This document shows, piece by piece, positions 6,285-9,297 of a stretch of 9,297 bases of DNA (the first letter of the stretch is position 1; each line of letters begins with the position of its first letter). The notes below the pieces were generated by a model. The model had not been told where the DNA came from, searched no databases, and saw nothing but the letters and a program-made list of their open reading frames with translations. Source of the DNA: Gemmatimonadota bacterium. Lineage in GTDB: Bacteria > Gemmatimonadota > Gemmatimonadetes > Gemmatimonadales > GWC2-71-9. The DNA lies in contig QHUE01000036.1 in assembly GCA_003221825.1 (NCBI GenBank), positions 1 through 9,297 on the forward strand. Reading direction: 5' to 3'. Position numbers and translations under genes: made by a program.

Positions 6285-7916
6285 TTGGAGCAAACGCGAG
6301 CCGCAGCCCTGGCGTCCATGGCCCTGACACCTGTGGACGTGCTCGTGATCGGTGGCGGCATCACCGGGGCAGGAATTGCGCGCGACGCCGCGTTACGCGG
6401 CTTCCGCACGGCGCTCGTCGATAAATCCGACTTCGGCGCGGGCACCTCGTCCCACTCCTCGCGGCTGATTCACGGCGGCATCCGCTACCTCGAACAGGGC
6501 GCGTTCCGCCTGGTCTTTGAGGCAAGCCACGAACGCCGGGTGCTGCTCAGGATCGCGCCGCACCTGGTACGGCCGCTGGCGTTTCTCTTCCCCGTCTATC
6601 GCGGCGGCCGCATTCCCGCGTGGAAACTGCGCGCCGGCATGTGGCTATACGATCTGCTGTCTTCATTCCGCAACGTGCGTTGGCACCGCTGGCTGAGCGC
6701 GAAGAACGTGCGGCGCGTCGAGCCGGGGCTGCGCGAGCGGGGCCTGGTCGGCGCGGCGCTGTACTACGACGCGCAAGCCGACGATGCGCGGCTGGTCATC
6801 GCCACGGTGCGCAGCGCCATGCGAGCCGGGACGCTGGCCGCGAACTACGTCGAGACGACGGCGCTGCTCAAGCCCGACGGACGCGTCCGCGGCGCGGTCG
6901 TGCGCGACGTCCTGACCGGCGAGACTGCGACCATCCGCGCCAACGTCGTCGTCAACGCCACGGGCCCGTGGTCGGACACTCTCCGCCGGCTCGACGATCC
7001 GGACGCCGAGCCGATCATGCGGCTCACCAAAGGCGCGCATGTCACGGTGCCGCGCAAGCGCGTGGCGAACGAGCACGCCGTCACGCTGCTGTCGCAGATC
7101 GATGGACGCGTGATGTTCGTGTTGCCGTGGGGAGACCTCGCGTACATCGGCACGACCGACACCGACGCGGACTCGTCTCCGGACGCCCTGCGCGTGACGG
7201 GCGCCGATGTGACCTATCTCCTGCGCTCCGCCAACGCGGCGTTCCCCGATGCGCACCTGGGCTCGAACGACGTCGTGTCGGCCTGGGTGGGTCTCCGTCC
7301 CTTGCTCCGCCAGGATCACGGGAGTCCATCGCAGGTCACGCGCGAGCATCGAGTGCTGGAGAGCCCGCACGGTCTGATTTCCATCGTGGGTGGCAAGCTG
7401 ACGACGTATCGGGTGATGGCGCGGGATGTCGTGGATCGTGTGGCGAGGCGGTTGCACGAGCTCGATGGCCGTCCGCTCGCGCCGCGCGCCCCCACGGATC
7501 GCCAACCGTTGCCCGGCGGAGAAGCCGCCGAGCTCGAGGTGCTGGTGGAGGCCGCGCGGGCCCGCGGCGCCACCGAAGCCACGGCCCGTCATCTCGTCGC
7601 GAATTACGGCAGCGAGGCAGCCGCGGTGCTCAATCTCGTGGATCGCGACCGTCCGCTCGGCACACCGATCGCCCGAGGCCGTCCGGAGATTTGGGCCGAG
7701 ATCACCTACGCGGTCGAGCGAGAACTGGCGGTCAGGGTGCAGGACGTCTTGATCCGCCGGCTGCATCTATTCTACGAAACGCCTGATCATGCCAAGGCAG
7801 TAACTCCCAAGGTCAGCGCCCGAATGCAGCAACTCCTCGGCTGGGACGACACCCGGCTGGCCGAGGAGTTGCGCGACTACTTTCAGGTGGTCGAGCGGGG
7901 TCGGGTCAGGGCTTGA
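6285..7916 (+). CDS. glpD: Glycerol-3-phosphate dehydrogenase, FAD-dependent
   Basis: GlpD oxidises sn-glycerol-3-phosphate to dihydroxyacetone phosphate and passes electrons via FAD to the quinone pool at the inner face of the membrane. The 543-residue product has the Rossmann FAD motif DVLVIGGGITGAGIARDAALRG (18-39), the family signature GTSSHSSRLIHGGIRYLE (53-70), NATGPWSD (224-231), the segment MFVLPWGDLAYIGTTDTD (277-294), WVGLRPLL (334-341) and GGKLTTYR (369-376), followed by the helical C-terminal domain. I chose TTG at 6285: the preceding GGAGGGG (6276-6282) can serve as Shine-Dalgarno, although the spacing is short, and the resulting TRAAALASMALTPVD N-terminus matches the usual (T)R..AL..L......D lead-in of GlpD. 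The ATG at 6318 is an alternative, but no Shine-Dalgarno precedes it. The gene ends inside the convergent HEAT gene with an 11-base overlap. No glpF or glpK is adjacent. Confidence 0.95.
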   Translation: MEQTRAAALASMALTPVDVLVIGGGITGAGIARDAALRGFRTALVDKSDFGAGTSSHSSRLIHGGIRYLEQGAFRLVFEASHERRVLLRIAPHLVRPLAFLFPVYRGGRIPAWKLRAGMWLYDLLSSFRNVRWHRWLSAKNVRRVEPGLRERGLVGAALYYDAQADDARLVIATVRSAMRAGTLAANYVETTALLKPDGRVRGAVVRDVLTGETATIRANVVVNATGPWSDTLRRLDDPDAEPIMRLTKGAHVTVPRKRVANEHAVTLLSQIDGRVMFVLPWGDLAYIGTTDTDADSSPDALRVTGADVTYLLRSANAAFPDAHLGSNDVVSAWVGLRPLLRQDHGSPSQVTREHRVLESPHGLISIVGGKLTTYRVMARDVVDRVARRLHELDGRPLAPRAPTDRQPLPGGEAAELEVLVEAARARGATEATARHLVANYGSEAAAVLNLVDRDRPLGTPIARGRPEIWAEITYAVERELAVRVQDVLIRRLHLFYETPDHAKAVTPKVSARMQQLLGWDDTRLAEELRDYFQVVERGRVRA

Positions 7917-9168
7917 CCTTCACGCGCGGCCGCACGCGCACGTGAATGTCGTCGTTGTCGTCGATCTGCCGCAGTGCCCACGACGCCGCATGCCGGACCG
8001 AGCCGACTTCGTCTCGTTGCGCCGCCGTCAGCCCCTCGCGGGCACGCGGGCTCTCGATTTCGCCGAGCGCCCAGGCCGCGGTCGCACGGACGTCCTCGTC
8101 GCTATCCTTCAAGGCGCCCACCAGCGGCTCCACCGCCCGATCATCCTCGATTTCGCCGAGGGCCCACGCGGTCAGGACGCGCACTTCGGGGTCGGTGTCC
8201 TTCAGCGCGACGGCGAGCGCCGCGACGGCGCCACCGTCCTCGATTTCGCCCAACGCCCAGATCGCCGTCTTGCGGACATCGGCCACGGGATCACGCATCA
8301 ACGTCTCGAGCGAACCGATTCCCTGCGCGTCTTCGATCTCGCCCAGCGCCCACGCGGCCTGCTGACGCACGCGGGGGTCGCGGTCTTTCGTCGCGGTGGC
8401 GAGCAGCGGCACCGCCGACGCGTCTTCGATCTCCCCCAGCGCCCATACGGCGATGAGACGCACCTCGATGACGGCGTCGTTGAGCGCCGCACTGAGCGGC
8501 CGCACGGCACGTTTGTCCTCGATTTCGCCTAACGCCCAGGCAGCGGTGCGCCGTACTTCCGGCGCACGATCACCGAGTGCGCGGGCCAGGGGATCGATCG
8601 CGGTCTTCTCTTCGATCTCTCCGAGCGCCCACGCCGCGGTCATCCGCACGACTGGACTGTCATCATCGGTCAGGGCAGCGACCAGGGGATTGATGGCACG
8701 CGAATCCTCGAGCTCGCCGAGGCCGAGCGCGCCGGTTTCGCGGAAGTCGGCGCGCGCGTCCTTCAGCATTCCGATGAAGAGATTGTAGCTCTCCGAGCCG
8801 CGATGGTTTCCGAGGACGCGCGCGCCAATGTTGCGCACGCACCGGTTGTCGTCGCGAATGAACGCGCGGAAGGCGCGTAACACCGCGGGATCCGTCTCGT
8901 GCCTGGTCTCGTGCATGTCGACATGCATGCCTCCTGCGCCGCCCGGCATCGGCATGGGAGTCGGCATCGGCTGCGGCATCGGCATGCCGGGATCGGCAAA
9001 GGCGTGACCCCAGAACCCGCCGTAGTTGGTCAGCGCCTCGCCGGCCAGCGCGCAGACCGTCGAATCGCTGGTCTTGAGCTGATTGAGAACCCGCGTGACG
9101 GTTGCCGAATCGAGCGGGGGACGGTTTTGCACCACGAGCAGCAGCGTAGCGAGCAGCGGCGCGATCAT
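7906..9168 (-). CDS. Secreted HEAT-repeat protein
   Basis: This 420-residue protein begins with a hydrophobic stretch MIAPLLATLLLVVQ (1-14), probably a signal peptide or anchor although the usual positive N-region is missing. Residues 18-60 are helical, 61-76 are a Met/Pro linker, and 81-91 a Met/His-rich segment. From ~94 to ~403 it is a HEAT/PBS-lyase-like solenoid of ten units of about 31 residues; the first two are degenerate (ending GARVLGNHRG and GALGLGELED), the next seven end almost identically in (A/V)WALGEIE, and the last is a cap (SWALRQIDD). The tail IHVRVRPRVKVKP is basic. HEAT solenoids are binding scaffolds; no catalytic residues are visible and the partner is unknown. The ATG at 9168 is chosen for the hydrophobic N-terminus; the open frame upstream to 9294 is promoter-like sequence. 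Its stop overlaps the glpD 3' end. An ECF-like promoter precedes it, so regulation by an envelope-stress sigma factor is possible. Confidence 0.85.
   Translation of the reverse strand: MIAPLLATLLLVVQNRPPLDSATVTRVLNQLKTSDSTVCALAGEALTNYGGFWGHAFADPGMPMPQPMPTPMPMPGGAGGMHVDMHETRHETDPAVLRAFRAFIRDDNRCVRNIGARVLGNHRGSESYNLFIGMLKDARADFRETGALGLGELEDSRAINPLVAALTDDDSPVVRMTAAWALGEIEEKTAIDPLARALGDRAPEVRRTAAWALGEIEDKRAVRPLSAALNDAVIEVRLIAVWALGEIEDASAVPLLATATKDRDPRVRQQAAWALGEIEDAQGIGSLETLMRDPVADVRKTAIWALGEIEDGGAVAALAVALKDTDPEVRVLTAWALGEIEDDRAVEPLVGALKDSDEDVRATAAWALGEIESPRAREGLTAAQRDEVGSVRHAASWALRQIDDNDDIHVRVRPRVKVKP
7960..8706 (-). repeat. Tandem 93-base HEAT units
   Basis: Eight consecutive protein units of 31 residues (93 bases) cover residues 155-403 of the HEAT protein. 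The pattern per unit is xxAVxPLxxALKDxDPxVRxxAAWALGEIED. At DNA level the GEIE codons differ from copy to copy (GGC/GGG/GGA for Gly, GAA/GAG for Glu, ATT/ATC-type variation on the minus strand), so the copies are old and held alike at protein level, not freshly duplicated DNA. Confidence 0.85.
8945..8990 (-). repeat. Hexamer-based low-complexity run coding Met-Pro linker
   Basis: On the plus strand the block repeats GGCATC/GGCATG with small variants (GGGAGTC, GGCTGC). On the coding minus strand this gives alternating Met and Pro codons, GMPMPQPMPTPMPMPG (residues 61-76 of the HEAT protein). Such a run may expand or contract by slippage. Confidence 0.7.
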
Positions 9169-9197
9169 AGAATTCCCGGGTGGAGGATACGCCGTTT

Positions 9198-9225
9198 GGA
9201 TAGGGAGAGCGCCCGAAAGGTTGCC
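9198..9225 (-). promoter_or_regulatory. Candidate ECF-sigma-type promoter for HEAT gene
   Basis: On the minus strand GGCAACC (9225-9219), containing the AAC core common in ECF -35 elements, is followed by a 15-base spacer and CTATCC (9203-9198). A start of transcription near 9190 would leave a leader of about 22 bases before the HEAT ATG at 9168. The call is by eye and the -10 is not a consensus match. Confidence 0.35.
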
Positions 9226-9248
9226 GCCTTGGGAAATGCCGGTATTAT
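9221..9248 (+). promoter_or_regulatory. Candidate housekeeping promoter, rightward
   Basis: TTGCCG (9221-9226), a 16-base spacer, and TATTAT (9243-9248) resemble a sigma-70 promoter (4/6 and 5/6 matches). The -10 ends 8 bases before a GTG at 9257, the geometry expected of a leaderless transcript. Its -35 overlaps the -35 of the leftward candidate promoter. Confidence 0.35.
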
Positions 9249-9256
9249 CTCGCCCC

Positions 9257-9297
9257 GTGCACCCCAGCTGGTCGGCTCTTCTCGTATGCATCACCTG
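9257..9297 (+). CDS. Possible start of a rightward gene, cut by window edge
   Basis: From GTG 9257 the plus strand reads 13 codons without a stop (VHPSWSALLVCIT) and runs off the edge. There is no Shine-Dalgarno; a promoter-like TATTAT ends 8 bases upstream, so a leaderless start is conceivable. An ATG at 9286 in another frame is an alternative. Too little is visible for any product call, and it may not be a gene. Confidence 0.25.
   Translation, partial: MHPSWSALLVCIT

Noticed and set aside
6620..7786. Long open frames on both strands inside glpD
   Set aside because: They are shadows of glpD; composition is Arg-rich low-complexity and no family motif appears.
7960..8706. Regular 93-base periodicity as a CRISPR or satellite array
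   Set aside because: The period is coding, with amino acid repeats in one frame and synonymous variation, so it is a HEAT solenoid.

Overview
This is a GC-rich, very compact bacterial segment with no phage, plasmid, CRISPR, rRNA or tRNA signal. The gene set (FadI/FadJ beta-oxidation pair, RsgA, a YpjD-type MazG pyrophosphohydrolase, DUF1015, GlpD, and a secreted HEAT protein built on repeated AWALGEIED units) and the codon use suggest a Gemmatimonadota-like or related environmental bacterium. That taxonomic guess is inference only.

Layout. A DUF1015 gene runs leftward off the left edge (1-1112, minus). A mazG-like gene (1111-1431, plus) diverges from it, and the two start codons interlock in one CATG. 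A leftward gene train on the minus strand occupies 6166-1388: fadI, fadJ, a broken proline dehydrogenase, a 100-residue protein of unknown function, and rsgA. Every junction in this train is a 1- or 4-base stop/start overlap (TAGTG, TGATG, TGATG, GTGA), so it reads as one translationally coupled operon. rsgA ends inside the 3' end of mazG (44-base tail-to-tail overlap). A 118-base divergent spacer (6167-6284) separates fadI from glpD (6285-7916, plus) and carries a nested palindromic element. glpD ends inside the stop region of a secreted HEAT-repeat protein (7906-9168, minus). The right edge holds two back-to-back candidate promoters and possibly the first codons of a rightward, perhaps leaderless, gene.

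How the genes fit together. FadI and FadJ supply the hydratase, 3-hydroxyacyl-CoA dehydrogenase and thiolase steps of fatty acid beta-oxidation. GlpD feeds electrons from glycerol-3-phosphate to the respiratory chain, so lipid breakdown products are handled on both sides of the divergent spacer. RsgA (30S subunit maturation) and MazG (NTP clean-up) are housekeeping genes.

The most notable point is between fadJ and the 100-residue gene. The last ~42 codons of a proline dehydrogenase survive there, preceded by what looks like its first ~7 codons, with about 250 codons missing and the frame shifted. The DUF1015 gene and this remnant are both easy to miss: one runs off the edge, the other is a short piece in a different frame from the open frame that covers it. 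I did not find a convincing new multi-gene system.
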